From Maribacter litoralis (lineage in GTDB: Bacteria; Bacteroidota; Bacteroidia; Flavobacteriales; Flavobacteriaceae): a DNA stretch of 64,000 bases. The stretch spans positions 930,001 through 994,000 of the forward strand of contig NZ_QCZD01000001.1 of NCBI RefSeq assembly GCF_003075045.1, in the 5' to 3' direction. Made by a program: the position numbers and the translations under genes. The notes under the pieces were generated by a model, which saw nothing but the letters and a program-made list of their open reading frames with translations, ran no database searches and had not been told where the DNA came from. This document shows positions 1-9,608 of the stretch, piece after piece (within the stretch, counting starts at the first letter, position 1; each line of letters starts with the position of its first letter).

Positions 1-1
1 A

Positions 2-1297
2 ATTGGAATTTTCCCTGGGTTTTCTGCAGGATGGAATATATCCGAAGAAAACTTCTTAAAAAACAGCGCATCTATCAGCAACCTAAAATTAAGAGCTAGT
101 TGGGCCGAAGTTGGTAACCAAAGTTTAAACGACCCCTATGTAACCACATCAAGAATTGAAGGTGGCGTAAATTATTTATTCGATACCGCCGAAACTTCAT
201 CTGCCGGATATATTCAAAGAAGAATTGCCAACAGTGATCTTAAATGGGAAACCAAAATTTCCAAAAATATTGGTGTAGATCTTTCTATGTTCAACAACAG
301 GTTTACGTTCACCGCAGATGTTTATAAGAATGATCGAAAAGAGATGATACTTAATTTACAAACACCACCATCTGCCGGTACCACTCAACCAAGGGATGCG
401 AATACATATAGTAACATTTTAATAAATGCCGGAGATATGACCAACCAAGGTATTGAACTGGCTGCCTCTTATAGAAGTAATGCCGCTAAGGCTTTTAAAT
501 GGGATGTTGCCGCAACGTTTACTACCAACGACAATGAAATTCAAAATCTTAATGGTATAGAAAGAGGCTACGGCGGTGGTTTGCCAGCAGTAACCTTAGC
601 AGGTATCGATTATACCACTTTTCATGCTGTAGGTTATGAAGCCGGTGCTTTTTTCTTGGTAGAAAATGACGGAGTCATAAAAACCCAAACCGATTTAGAT
701 GCCTATAGGGCAATTGAACCAAGCGCCCAGTTAGGTGATATGAAATATATTGACCAAAACGGTGATAGTGTTATTGATGATAATGACAGAGTCTACAAAG
801 GATCGGGTCAAGCAGAATTTGAAGTCGGTCTTAACTTTAACTTCAATTATAAAGGTTTTGATCTATTCATACAGAATTACTATTCTCACGGAGCTGAAAT
901 CTTTAATGGTGCTAGATACTTAGCCCATGCTACTGGTAGACATTTGGAGCAGTACAATATGTGGTCTCCTCAAAATCCAAATTCAGACATTCCTACGTTT
1001 AGACAAGATTCTTTTGGAAGCAGCTTTAGATCTCGTTCAGATTTTTGGTTAGAAGATGGTACCTATTTCAGATTGAGAAACGTAACCCTTGGTTACACCG
1101 TACCAACCGAAACTACATCTACGATCGGTTTAAGCAAATTGAGACTTTATGTTTCTGCCATGAACCCTCTAACCATAACCAATTATACAGGTTACGATCC
1201 AGAAGTTGGTGGAAACGGACTTAATACCAGAGGTGTAGACCAAGGGAATTACCCGGTAACAAGAAGATTCGTACTTGGTTTACAGGTTAAATTTTAA
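2..1297 (+). CDS. SusC-like TonB-dependent receptor, C-terminal part (5' end outside window)
   Basis: This is the C-terminal part of a SusC/RagA outer-membrane TonB-dependent receptor. The open frame runs in from the left edge, so the internal Met near 287 is not the start. The visible part is the beta-barrel, with alternating aromatic strands and the RNVTLGYTVP and GYDPEVGG motifs typical of SusC C-termini. It ends in the sequence LQVKF, a terminal Phe as expected for an outer-membrane barrel. A SusD gene follows 20 bases later. The pair should import oligosaccharides; agar or porphyran fragments are inferred from the nearby agarase. Plug and TonB box cannot be seen. Confidence 0.93.
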   Translation: MGIFPGFSAGWNISEENFLKNSASISNLKLRASWAEVGNQSLNDPYVTTSRIEGGVNYLFDTAETSSAGYIQRRIANSDLKWETKISKNIGVDLSMFNNRFTFTADVYKNDRKEMILNLQTPPSAGTTQPRDANTYSNILINAGDMTNQGIELAASYRSNAAKAFKWDVAATFTTNDNEIQNLNGIERGYGGGLPAVTLAGIDYTTFHAVGYEAGAFFLVENDGVIKTQTDLDAYRAIEPSAQLGDMKYIDQNGDSVIDDNDRVYKGSGQAEFEVGLNFNFNYKGFDLFIQNYYSHGAEIFNGARYLAHATGRHLEQYNMWSPQNPNSDIPTFRQDSFGSSFRSRSDFWLEDGTYFRLRNVTLGYTVPTETTSTIGLSKLRLYVSAMNPLTITNYTGYDPEVGGNGLNTRGVDQGNYPVTRRFVLGLQVKF

Positions 1298-1317
1298 TTA
1301 AAAAAAATTGTAACAAC

Positions 1318-3027
1318 ATGAAAATTAAATCAATAAAAACAATATGGGCACTTTCACTGACCGCAGTGTTTGCCTTGTCCTGTAGTGAAAATGAATATTT
1401 AGAGGAAATTAACCCTAATGCCATTACTACAGACGTATTTTGGGAGTCTTCAACTCAATTTGATGCTGCATTAACAACTGTTTATGGCGCAACTCAATTT
1501 CAGTCTATTAGTGGTGGTGACCTTCAATTTGAGATGATGTTGGGTGACGAGGCCGGCACAGAATCGTGGTATGCGCCTTTTGCCTATAGAAATTTAACGT
1601 ATACGGATGGTGCTAGTCAAATCGCAAATAAATGGTCGCAACTTTATATCGGAATCTATAGGGCTAACCAGGTAATTAATAATTTAGCTACCTCAGACCC
1701 TTCTGTATTGGCAGAGGGTGAAAAGGAAACGATTGAGGCCCAAGCTAAATTTTTAAGGGCATTCTTCTACTTTCAGGTTGCACATACCTTTGGTGGCGGA
1801 GTTATAAAGTTAGACGCCATAGAAAGTGCAGAAGATTTACCCGGAACTTTTTCTACCATTGATGAGATTACGAACAGTATCATTATTCCAGACCTTGAAT
1901 ATGCTAGAGAAAATCTACCCCAAACATGGGATGATTCCAATATTGCAAGGGTAACTTGGGGCTCTGCAACTTCATTATTAGGAAAAGTGTATTTATATGA
2001 TGAGGATTGGACTACCGCAGCTAGCTTGTTCAAAAGTGTAATAGATTCGGGCATATACTCCTTAACGGCAGATATTAATGACAATTTCAGACATGAAAAT
2101 GAATTTAATTCAGAATCCATTTTTGAAGTTGCCTATAATGCAGAAATCAGTCCGGCATCGGGTGGTGCCGCAGTAGACGACAATAGTTTTGAAACCGGTG
2201 CAGAAGCAAGTACATTGGCCACAGCCGTTGGTCAACTTAACTATGGGGGCTATAATACCGTACTACCTACTTATTTTTTACACGAACTATTTGTAAACGA
2301 TGAAGTAGATCCGTCTAACCCTGTAAACGATGATAACTTACAATCCAAAAGAATGGGAGGTTCAGTAGTACCTAGTAATGGAGACGGACTGTATTACAAT
2401 GTTGAACCGGGCTCAAAGGGATGGGCTTACGGTCAAAGTACTTATGCTAAAAAACATGCCAATTGGTACCATTTGGAATTTGAAGATGGCAACAGCCGCT
2501 CTGGTATTAATTTTAGACATATACGATATGCCGATGTATTGTTAATGTATGCCGAAGCGCTACTTAACTCTGGCGGTTCTGTTGATGAGGCCATTGAATA
2601 CATTGATATGATTAGAGCAAGGGCCGGTGTAATTACGCTTAGACAGTATCTTAATGAGAATGGCAATACTTTCCCTCAACTGCATGTTAGCAAACAAGTA
2701 AACGGTACACAACCAATGGTTCCTGCAACTGCTGCTACTGTTTTAACGCACTTGCAACGCGTGGAAAGACCTTTAGAACTTTGTTTTGAGGGACATCGCT
2801 ATAAAGATTTGGTTCGTTGGGGAATTGTTCAAGAGGTGTATAATGATTTAAGAGCCGAGGAAATTTGGAGAGAAGAGAATTTTGAAGCTATTGAAGATCA
2901 GGCTCCTTTATTTATTAGAGAAAGAATACGACCAGATTTTCTTTTTTCTTCTCAGAACTACACTCCTGCAGTGCATAATTACTTTCCAATACCTGCAGCT
3001 GAAGTACAAACTAACGATGGTTTATAA
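1318..3027 (+). CDS. SusD/RagB-like surface glycan-binding lipoprotein
   Basis: This 569-residue protein is the SusD partner of the preceding SusC. It has a lipoprotein signal peptide with the modified Cys at residue 22 followed by acidic residues (CSENE), consistent with surface export in Bacteroidetes. SusD hallmarks are the N-terminal helices with the AKFLRAFFYFQV stretch (about residue 143), the RYADVLLMYAEAL motif (about 402) and the C-terminal ELCFEGHRYKDLVRWG motif (about 487). These are TPR-like helices that cap the SusC barrel. It is probably cotranscribed with SusC and the following glycan-binding protein. The ligand is unproven; agar-type oligosaccharides are inferred from context. 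Confidence 0.95.
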   Translation: MKIKSIKTIWALSLTAVFALSCSENEYLEEINPNAITTDVFWESSTQFDAALTTVYGATQFQSISGGDLQFEMMLGDEAGTESWYAPFAYRNLTYTDGASQIANKWSQLYIGIYRANQVINNLATSDPSVLAEGEKETIEAQAKFLRAFFYFQVAHTFGGGVIKLDAIESAEDLPGTFSTIDEITNSIIIPDLEYARENLPQTWDDSNIARVTWGSATSLLGKVYLYDEDWTTAASLFKSVIDSGIYSLTADINDNFRHENEFNSESIFEVAYNAEISPASGGAAVDDNSFETGAEASTLATAVGQLNYGGYNTVLPTYFLHELFVNDEVDPSNPVNDDNLQSKRMGGSVVPSNGDGLYYNVEPGSKGWAYGQSTYAKKHANWYHLEFEDGNSRSGINFRHIRYADVLLMYAEALLNSGGSVDEAIEYIDMIRARAGVITLRQYLNENGNTFPQLHVSKQVNGTQPMVPATAATVLTHLQRVERPLELCFEGHRYKDLVRWGIVQEVYNDLRAEEIWREENFEAIEDQAPLFIRERIRPDFLFSSQNYTPAVHNYFPIPAAEVQTNDGL

Positions 3028-3044
3028 ACGATAAAAAAAATATT

Positions 3045-4643
3045 ATGAACATAAAATATAAATTTAACTTACCCATACTCTTTTCATTTGGTTTTATGCT
3101 GTTGACATTGTCATGCGATGATGATCCGGCTGACGATGTTCAACTTCCAGAAATAAGTCATAGAGTAATAATGACCTCTCAAATGGATTTTGAAAATAAG
3201 GTCAATCTTAATGATGAAATTACATTTGGCGACGTATCGGTAGGTGTTGTAAGTAGAACATGGACTTTTCCTGAAGGAGTTGCCAATATTTCTGGTTCAG
3301 AAAACAATACTACATCTTCAGAAGATATCGTACAAGCATTCTTTACTCAATTGGGAGACCATGAAGTAAAACTACACCAAACTTTTCAAAGCAGTGCCTA
3401 TGTGGGTACAGAGCAAAGAGGTACCGAATTGGATACTACAATTGTAGTTAGGGTTTTAGGAAATATTGGAGCGAACCTTACTGCAAATCTTTTAAACAGT
3501 GATGGCAGCGTAGGTGAAGCATTGACTATCGGCGATAATTCAAGAAATGAAATTATGGCAGGTAGTACGGTTAGATATTCCATTACCACTACAGGTGAGC
3601 CTGAAAATTACAACTGGTCTTTTGAAGGTGGCGATCCAACTACTTCTACAGAGGTTGTTGAAGAATTGGACGTTAAATACAAAAAGCTTGGAGAATATGG
3701 ATTTGGGTTTTCTGCCAATAGGGCAAGACCAGAAGGTGGTTATGAGTTGACATATACCAATTTGGTAAAAATCATCCCTTCTACCGAGCCTGTTACACTT
3801 GATGCGATTGAAGCCACAGCTGATGGTAACATAGGGCTTAATTTTAGTAGAGAAATGGAACCTACAACTATAGATATGACAAATTTCTCGGTTAGCTTAG
3901 CAAATGCTGGTGTTGAAATTCCCGCTAAAATAGCAAGTGTAGAAGTTGATCCCAACGAAGGAAACATCGTTGTAATTAGTCTTGAAAATGATCGCGTATA
4001 CAATGATGATACTGCAATAGTTAGTTATACAGCTGGAGATCTAACTACGACAGATGCATACCCTGCAGAGAGTTTTACCGATTTACCGGTAGTCTTTAAA
4101 GGCAATAACATTTTAAATAACGGCACTTATGATTATAGTTTTGAAAACTCTACTGCCGCTAATTGGCCTTACCAATGGTGGGGAGCTCCATGGGATGCTT
4201 ACAATCTCGAAATTTCTACGGCGCAAGCTCAAGATGGAGAAAGTAGTGCCCTAATAGAATTTGACCCAAATGGCGGTATGATCATTGCTCATACAGACAC
4301 TTCTGGGGCAGCTATTCCTTTTACGGTTGAAGAAGGCAAAACGTATGAAGTTGGGGTTTGGGTATATGTTGAAACTTTAAGTGAACCTGATACAGGTACT
4401 TTATTCGCTCCGGATTTAAGATTCTATTGGGCACCTAATACCGATTGGGGAGTTGCTCCTAACCCAGCATTCACAAGTGACTTTGCACTAAACCAATGGG
4501 TCTACTCTTCTTTCTTAACAGATTTTGGTGGTGTAGCAGGTGATTTTACTTTATCTATTAGAGGGTACAATCAAGATAATTCTACGGTAACCCGTTTTTA
4601 TATGGATAACTTATCTATATCTGAAGCGGTACTAAGACCATAG
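3045..4643 (+). CDS. Surface glycan-binding lipoprotein (PKD-like modules plus C-terminal CBM-like domain)
   Basis: This 532-residue lipoprotein occupies the SusE/F position. Its lipobox Cys is residue 24, followed by DDD, which suggests surface exposure. Roughly residues 35-245 look like PKD/Ig-type beta-sandwiches. Residues about 250-345 resemble a Big_5/SwmB-type Ig domain. Residues about 360-530 form an aromatic-rich beta-sandwich like CBM4/9-type carbohydrate-binding modules, with the cluster YQWWGAPWDAYN. No catalytic motif is visible. It lies 17 bases after SusD and before a strong terminator, so it should close the SusCD operon. Glycan binding is inferred from position and domain style. 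Confidence 0.8.
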   Translation: MNIKYKFNLPILFSFGFMLLTLSCDDDPADDVQLPEISHRVIMTSQMDFENKVNLNDEITFGDVSVGVVSRTWTFPEGVANISGSENNTTSSEDIVQAFFTQLGDHEVKLHQTFQSSAYVGTEQRGTELDTTIVVRVLGNIGANLTANLLNSDGSVGEALTIGDNSRNEIMAGSTVRYSITTTGEPENYNWSFEGGDPTTSTEVVEELDVKYKKLGEYGFGFSANRARPEGGYELTYTNLVKIIPSTEPVTLDAIEATADGNIGLNFSREMEPTTIDMTNFSVSLANAGVEIPAKIASVEVDPNEGNIVVISLENDRVYNDDTAIVSYTAGDLTTTDAYPAESFTDLPVVFKGNNILNNGTYDYSFENSTAANWPYQWWGAPWDAYNLEISTAQAQDGESSALIEFDPNGGMIIAHTDTSGAAIPFTVEEGKTYEVGVWVYVETLSEPDTGTLFAPDLRFYWAPNTDWGVAPNPAFTSDFALNQWVYSSFLTDFGGVAGDFTLSIRGYNQDNSTVTRFYMDNLSISEAVLRP

Positions 4644-4663
4644 ACTACTTTTTAAATATGCAT

Positions 4664-4696
4664 AAAAAGGACGAGCCTAACGGTTCGTCCTTTTTT
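4664..4696 (+). terminator. Intrinsic terminator, probably bidirectional
   Basis: A 14-base stem (AAAAAGGACGAGCC / GGTTCGTCCTTTTT, one G-T pair) with a TAAC loop is followed by a T-run. It lies 20 bases after the glycan-binding protein. The A-run on the left gives a U-run on the minus strand as well, so it could also end the convergent regulator transcript. Confidence 0.88.
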
Positions 4697-4861
4697 AATT
4701 ATAGAAACTTTTGTTTTAAACTACCAGTGATAAAATCTTTAATCATTAGACAATAGTTCCTTCCAATGCAGTAAAAATGCCGTAGCAATATTATCAATCA
4801 ATTACTAACCAATAATCTATTCTATTTGAAGAAAATTACAATTTTATGACATTTACCGGTC

Positions 4862-6511
4862 TTATAACTGAGCAATAAAATCTTCTAGGTTTTCCTTTCT
4901 TTCCAACTGTAACTTTTTACGTAACCTATAACGGGTTGTATGTACAGATTCTACAGATATACCTAATAACCTAGCCATATCTTTACTAGAAAAATTCAAT
5001 TTAATCAGCGCACAAATTTTGTGATCACTTTGCGTTAGCTTCGGATATTTTTCGGTTAATTTTTTGTAGAACTTTTCATTGACCGCCGTAAATCGTAGTC
5101 GAAACTCCTCCCAATTATTATTATTACTTACCGAAATAGTGCGTAATAGTTTATTTACTTCAGACTGCTGTAGGTTGTCTTTATTAGATTTTAATTTTTC
5201 TTTCAATTCTTTTAAAAACTCATCTTTCTCTACGAGCTGAAGAACCGATGCAGCAAGTTCTTTATTTTTCAATTCTAAAAGTTCGTTGGTTTTTTGTATT
5301 TCCAATTCTTTGTTTCTTCGTATTAATTGTTTTTCCAACTTATGCTTATTACGAAGATGTCTAAAAAAGAAGAAAGCCAAAATTAATATGAAAACTATAG
5401 TCCCTAATAAAATGACACGCTGTAACATCGAAATATGTTCTTCTTGTTGCAGCTTTTCAAAACGTTGCTTTTGAATTAAATCTGATTGGCGCTGTTTTTC
5501 AATTCTAAATTCATCTCTAATCTCTAACATCGATTTATTCTTAGAGCTTCTTCCATCAAAGAACAATGCATCTAACTCCTTCGCTATCTTTAAATTTTCG
5601 TACGCTTTTTGATAGTTACCTTGCTTTTTATAATGTTCGGTTAACCGTTCATAAATCAGCGGAGTAAAATCAATGTGGTTTTTATATTTTTCTGAAACCG
5701 CTATGGCTTTCTCGTAATACTGAACACTACTATTTAAATCTCCTGTATTCTGCAAAACATCTCCCCAATATGTATAAACCAAAACCATATAAGAAGGTCT
5801 ATTCTCCAAGAACCAAGGTTCTATACTTTTTAATAATTCAAGTGCCTTTTGGTTTTGACCTGTTCTAGATAATATAAATGCCTTCTCAAAATTCAATTGA
5901 GACATTGGCACTTGGTTTTCTACTTCCCTGTAATAGATTAAACAACTATCTAAATAAGTATTTGCAAGTTCTGGCATATCCAACTCACGATAAGTACTTA
6001 CAAAAGCAAAGTAATTATGTACCAAATAGGCAGGGTCGGTATTACCTTCTTCAACCATATTTTTTCTTATGCTCAATGCCTTATTCAAATATTTTAATGA
6101 CTCTTCCTCCCGCTTATAAAAGCTATAAAACCTTCCTAATCGCCAAGCGATCAAACCGTCTAACGAATCATTTTTAATTTTATCTGCCAAAAAAAGTGAT
6201 TGCCAAAAAACATCGTACGAACTTGCATAATCTGCCCTATGCCCATAAACGTCTGCCAGTTGCATTAGAGCATCAATACTTTTCAACGTATCGCCTTTTT
6301 GCAACAATTCTTTATGGGTCTGTTTTAACTTTTTTATTGCCGCTTCAGAACTTTCATACTTTATTCTGTTAGAGTCAGTAAAAAACTCATCTAACTTCAT
6401 ACTTACGCTATCATTTCCTTGTGCTAAAATGATTGGATAATTACCAAAAGTAAATAAGAGGATTACTAAAAATTGTAAAATGAAATTTCGACTAGAAAAA
6501 GTGTTTTTCAA
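4862..6511 (-). CDS. TPR/LuxR-type HTH membrane-anchored regulator
   Basis: This 549-residue regulator has an N-terminal signal or anchor segment and tetratricopeptide-like helical repeats over about residues 50-330. One transmembrane helix (about 362-382, ILLGTIVFILILAFFFF) is followed by a coiled-coil-rich stretch. A C-terminal LuxR/FixJ-type helix-turn-helix contains SSKDMARLLGISVESVHTTR. This matches the Bacteroidetes family in which periplasmic TPRs connect to a cytoplasmic DNA-binding domain. It lies between the first SusCD operon and the agarase, so local control of agar genes is a reasonable inference. The signal it senses is unknown. No histidine-kinase motifs are present. Confidence 0.82.
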   Translation of the reverse strand: MKNTFSSRNFILQFLVILLFTFGNYPIILAQGNDSVSMKLDEFFTDSNRIKYESSEAAIKKLKQTHKELLQKGDTLKSIDALMQLADVYGHRADYASSYDVFWQSLFLADKIKNDSLDGLIAWRLGRFYSFYKREEESLKYLNKALSIRKNMVEEGNTDPAYLVHNYFAFVSTYRELDMPELANTYLDSCLIYYREVENQVPMSQLNFEKAFILSRTGQNQKALELLKSIEPWFLENRPSYMVLVYTYWGDVLQNTGDLNSSVQYYEKAIAVSEKYKNHIDFTPLIYERLTEHYKKQGNYQKAYENLKIAKELDALFFDGRSSKNKSMLEIRDEFRIEKQRQSDLIQKQRFEKLQQEEHISMLQRVILLGTIVFILILAFFFFRHLRNKHKLEKQLIRRNKELEIQKTNELLELKNKELAASVLQLVEKDEFLKELKEKLKSNKDNLQQSEVNKLLRTISVSNNNNWEEFRLRFTAVNEKFYKKLTEKYPKLTQSDHKICALIKLNFSSKDMARLLGISVESVHTTRYRLRKKLQLERKENLEDFIAQL

Positions 6512-6745
6512 AACTGTACAAATAGAAAGTTATTATACTCTTAAATATACAATAACTTATTGATTAATGATTAACCTAAAATGAGCTAGACAATTGAAGA
6601 GAAGGAATGTAAAATTAACTGAACCAATTAAATGGATTTATCTGTATCCAAAGAACAGATTCTAGTCTATAATTTGATATATCCACTTTTAAAATTCATT
6701 ATAAAAAATTGCCCAAAACTTTAAAATTGAGACTAATAAAAATAG

Positions 6746-6776
6746 AAAAAGAGCATGGTAACGACCCCATGCCCTT
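6746..6776 (-). terminator. Possible terminator after the agarase gene
   Basis: An imperfect hairpin (GCATGG / CCATGC core with flanking pairs) lies about 25 bases past the agarase stop. On the minus strand it is followed by a T-rich stretch. The stem is interrupted, so confidence is moderate. Confidence 0.5.
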
Positions 6777-6801
6777 AACTCAATTAAAATAAACTTAACA
6801 A

Positions 6802-7866
6802 CTATTTTTCTACTGGTTTATAAATTCTAATCCAGTCAACCTTCAGCGTATGACCTTCCGTGTCTGCAAGTTCATTATCTGTTGGCGTATATGTATCTGA
6901 TTGGTTACCCGATGCCGGACTAGACCTCCAGTCTTGGTCTTCCACATCTATAATAATATCCATTTCTTTATTCAAACCCGTACGTGTATCGGTACTTGTA
7001 TCTCCAGGATTAGTTGCATTGGTATAAAACAATGGGTCTATTTGTTCTTTACCCGAAACTGTTCTTACCAATACTCCGTCTATATAATACTCTAAATGCC
7101 ATGGGTCTCTCCAGTATACACCATAGGTATGATAATCTTCTCTCCACTTTATATTATCTTTCATATACCAAGAACCGGCATCTTTTGGTTGGTAATCTTG
7201 AAATGGATCTCTAATAAATACATGGTGACTTATATGCATTCTAACCTCATACCATGCATGACTTGCTTGAGCACTTTCTGAATACTCCGCTCCGTACGCT
7301 TCCATGATGTCGATTTCTTGCGTGTCATCTGGACTCAACATCCAAATTCCGTTGGCTAATACAGAGTTCATGATTTTAGCTCGCGCTTCTACATATACAG
7401 GATACTGCACCCTTGTTTTATTGGTGATACAGCCTGTACTAATTTTATCTGAGCCTTCTTTTCTTTTTGCCGGTATTTGCAATAAACCGTCGGCTACAAA
7501 AGGGATATCCCTACTCCATTCCGTAAGCCCTGGTCCAGACCAATTATTATGGTAATAATCGTCCCATTTATTAAAAAAGGCATCACCTTTATTTCCTGCA
7601 GGTGCCTCATATTCAAAATCATCTGAAAAATCTTGAAATTCCCATTCCAATCCTGACCCTGGATCTGCCGGCACTGTCATTGTACTGTAATTTTCTTCTG
7701 TTGCCTCCTCCTCTTCTACCCCTTCCTCTTCCTCTTCTTCTACTGGGTCTGTTGTGTCAACCTCATCTAATTCTGGAGCTTCATTGACGTCTGAGCTAGA
7801 ACTACAATTGGATGCAGTGAGTAAAAAAAGAAATAATGCGGAGAGAACTAAAAATTTAAATTTCAT
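6802..7866 (-). CDS. agaB: Secreted beta-agarase, GH16, AgaB-like lipoprotein
   Basis: This 354-residue enzyme should cleave beta-1,4 bonds in agarose, giving neoagaro-oligosaccharides. It has a lipobox Cys at residue 21, then a very acidic linker (about 30-60) and a single GH16 domain (about 70-354). The GH16 signature E184-I-D186-I-M-E189 supplies nucleophile, assisting Asp and acid/base. Long stretches (HISHHVFIRDPFQDYQPKD, YWRDPWHLEYYIDGVLVRTV, DWIRIYKPVEK) match Zobellia beta-agarase AgaB as I remember it, including an acidic linker and the same catalytic numbering. The lipid anchor suggests it stays on the cell surface. The gene is followed by a likely terminator and is divergent from the TRAP operon. 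Confidence 0.93.
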   Translation of the reverse strand: MKFKFLVLSALFLFLLTASNCSSSSDVNEAPELDEVDTTDPVEEEEEEGVEEEEATEENYSTMTVPADPGSGLEWEFQDFSDDFEYEAPAGNKGDAFFNKWDDYYHNNWSGPGLTEWSRDIPFVADGLLQIPAKRKEGSDKISTGCITNKTRVQYPVYVEARAKIMNSVLANGIWMLSPDDTQEIDIMEAYGAEYSESAQASHAWYEVRMHISHHVFIRDPFQDYQPKDAGSWYMKDNIKWREDYHTYGVYWRDPWHLEYYIDGVLVRTVSGKEQIDPLFYTNATNPGDTSTDTRTGLNKEMDIIIDVEDQDWRSSPASGNQSDTYTPTDNELADTEGHTLKVDWIRIYKPVEK

Positions 7867-8157
7867 GAGTAAGTTGATTTATGCTTTATTTATAACTGAT
7901 ATCAAGGTAGTATTTAATGGCTTAAAACATCAATTATATAACTAGACAAAAACTAACATTGGGCTGAACATGTATATTTTAAAATTGAACACCAATAGAT
8001 AGGCATAGACCTAACCATAAGACTTAAGGTTTAAAAACAACTTACAATGGAACCTAAAATAGTCTAGACCAGTGGAATGAAAGCATAAATAACACCATAA
8101 AACCCACCAAATTATTGTATTTTAAAAGAGAATAATAGCAATTAAACTAACAACAAA

Positions 8158-9141
8158 ATGTTTCTAAAAAGAGTAGCGGGTATATTCCTGTTTTTCTTAG
8201 TAATCACCTTACATAGCTGTAAGAACAAAAAGCAAGAACCTTATGTTTTAAAAGCAAGTCTACTGGTTAATGAAGACCATTCGTGGCACAATGCCTTTGT
8301 ATTTTTTAGCGAACGATTAAAAGAAAAATCAAACGGTCGGTTACAATTAGAAACTTTCCCATCAGAACAACTGGCTAAAGAAGTTGAAGCCATACGAATG
8401 ATCCAAGCTGGTGTGCTAGATATGACCACCACTAGTTCTTTACTTAGTAATTGGACAGAAATAATGACCTTTTGCGAATTACCTTTTCTATTACAAACAC
8501 CCGATGATGTAGAAATTTTAATGCAAGGTCCTTTAGGAAAGCGCATTTCACAAGAAATGGAAGAAAAAACCGGCTTAAAACCCTTAGGATATTTTCAAGC
8601 AGGTGTTCGGCAATTAACTTCAAACAAACCGATTACGCATCCTGATGATTTACAGGGTTTGATCTTACGAGTACCCAATGTTCCTTCTTTTGTGACCGCT
8701 TGGGACGCCTTGGGTGCCAAAACCACTCCAATGGCATTTTCCGAAGTCTTTACCTCTTTACAACAAGGTACTATAGATGCCCAAGAAAATCCCCTGGCAC
8801 TTATTAAGGTTTCCGGCTTTTATGAGGTTCAAAAATATGTGAACCTCACCAACCACGTAGTTAGTTGGACCTACCCGGTTATTGGCGAAAAATCATTTGA
8901 AAAACTACCTAGTGATTTACAAGCTATCTTTTTAGAAACCGCTGAAGAAATGATTGTCTATCATCAAAAGCTGTTTTTAGAAAATGAAAAAGAAATTAGA
9001 GCGGAACTAGAAGCTAAAGGAATGATTTTTATAGATGTCGATAATGCCGCTTTTATTGAAAAATGCGGAACTGCCATTTACGAAACACTTTCTCCTGAAA
9101 TGCAAAAGATATATGACACCGTTAAAAAAGATTTACCATGA
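8158..9141 (+). CDS. dctP: TRAP transporter substrate-binding lipoprotein (DctP family)
   Basis: This 327-residue solute-binding protein belongs to a tripartite ATP-independent periplasmic transporter. The signal peptide ends in a lipobox with Cys at residue 21, so it is probably anchored, as is common in Bacteroidetes. Family features are the RMIQAGVLDMTTTSS segment, the Arg in ILRVPN that contacts substrate carboxylates in DctP proteins, and the TSLQQGTIDAQENPL motif. Known substrates of the family are organic acids, including uronates and aldonates. The acid carried here cannot be read from the sequence. The stop overlaps the small permease start by 4 bases, showing a tight operon. Confidence 0.92.
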   Translation: MFLKRVAGIFLFFLVITLHSCKNKKQEPYVLKASLLVNEDHSWHNAFVFFSERLKEKSNGRLQLETFPSEQLAKEVEAIRMIQAGVLDMTTTSSLLSNWTEIMTFCELPFLLQTPDDVEILMQGPLGKRISQEMEEKTGLKPLGYFQAGVRQLTSNKPITHPDDLQGLILRVPNVPSFVTAWDALGAKTTPMAFSEVFTSLQQGTIDAQENPLALIKVSGFYEVQKYVNLTNHVVSWTYPVIGEKSFEKLPSDLQAIFLETAEEMIVYHQKLFLENEKEIRAELEAKGMIFIDVDNAAFIEKCGTAIYETLSPEMQKIYDTVKKDLP

Positions 9142-9608
9142 TGACTTTCTTTAAATTGTTTAGAAAAGGAATGAAATGGGGAACCATCATCAGTACCTTA
9201 CTTTTTATAGCTATTACACTAATTCAAATTTACGGACGCTTTTTTATGACAAAAGCACCATCTTGGACAGAGGAAGCTGCAAGAGTTGCGTTTATTTATG
9301 CCATTGCCTTCGCTGCTGGATTAGCCGTTAGGGGAACGTATTATGTAGATTTTGGATTTTTGGTCGAGAAGTTCAGTACCAGAACCCAAAATATGATCAA
9401 GTTTTTTATATGGACGATGACCACAGTCTTTGTTTTGGTATTTACCTACCACGCCATTGATTTTCTATTGATGGGAACCATAGAAAAATCTCCAAGTTTA
9501 AAGTATAGAATGGCAATATCCTTTTCAGGAATTGTCATTATGGGACTTTCTATACTGGTGCATTTGATTTATGAGAAACCTAAAAGCAATAAACCCTCTA
9601 AAATATGA
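9138..9608 (+). CDS. dctQ: TRAP transporter small permease (DctQ family)
   Basis: This 156-residue inner-membrane protein has four predicted transmembrane helices (about residues 14-34, 47-67, 87-107, 125-145). The segment APSWTEEAARVAFIYAIAFAA is the recognisable DctQ signature, seen here from residue 39. It pairs with the large permease DctM to form the Na+/H+-driven transport unit. It overlaps both neighbours by 4 bases (ATGA-type junctions), which supports translational coupling and one transcript with dctP and dctM. Confidence 0.9.
   Translation: MMTFFKLFRKGMKWGTIISTLLFIAITLIQIYGRFFMTKAPSWTEEAARVAFIYAIAFAAGLAVRGTYYVDFGFLVEKFSTRTQNMIKFFIWTMTTVFVLVFTYHAIDFLLMGTIEKSPSLKYRMAISFSGIVIMGLSILVHLIYEKPKSNKPSKI

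Noticed and set aside
7600-7800. Apparent simple-sequence repeat (CTTCCTCTTCC type)
   Set aside because: It is the minus-strand coding sequence of the Glu-rich linker of the agarase, so it is explained by protein composition.
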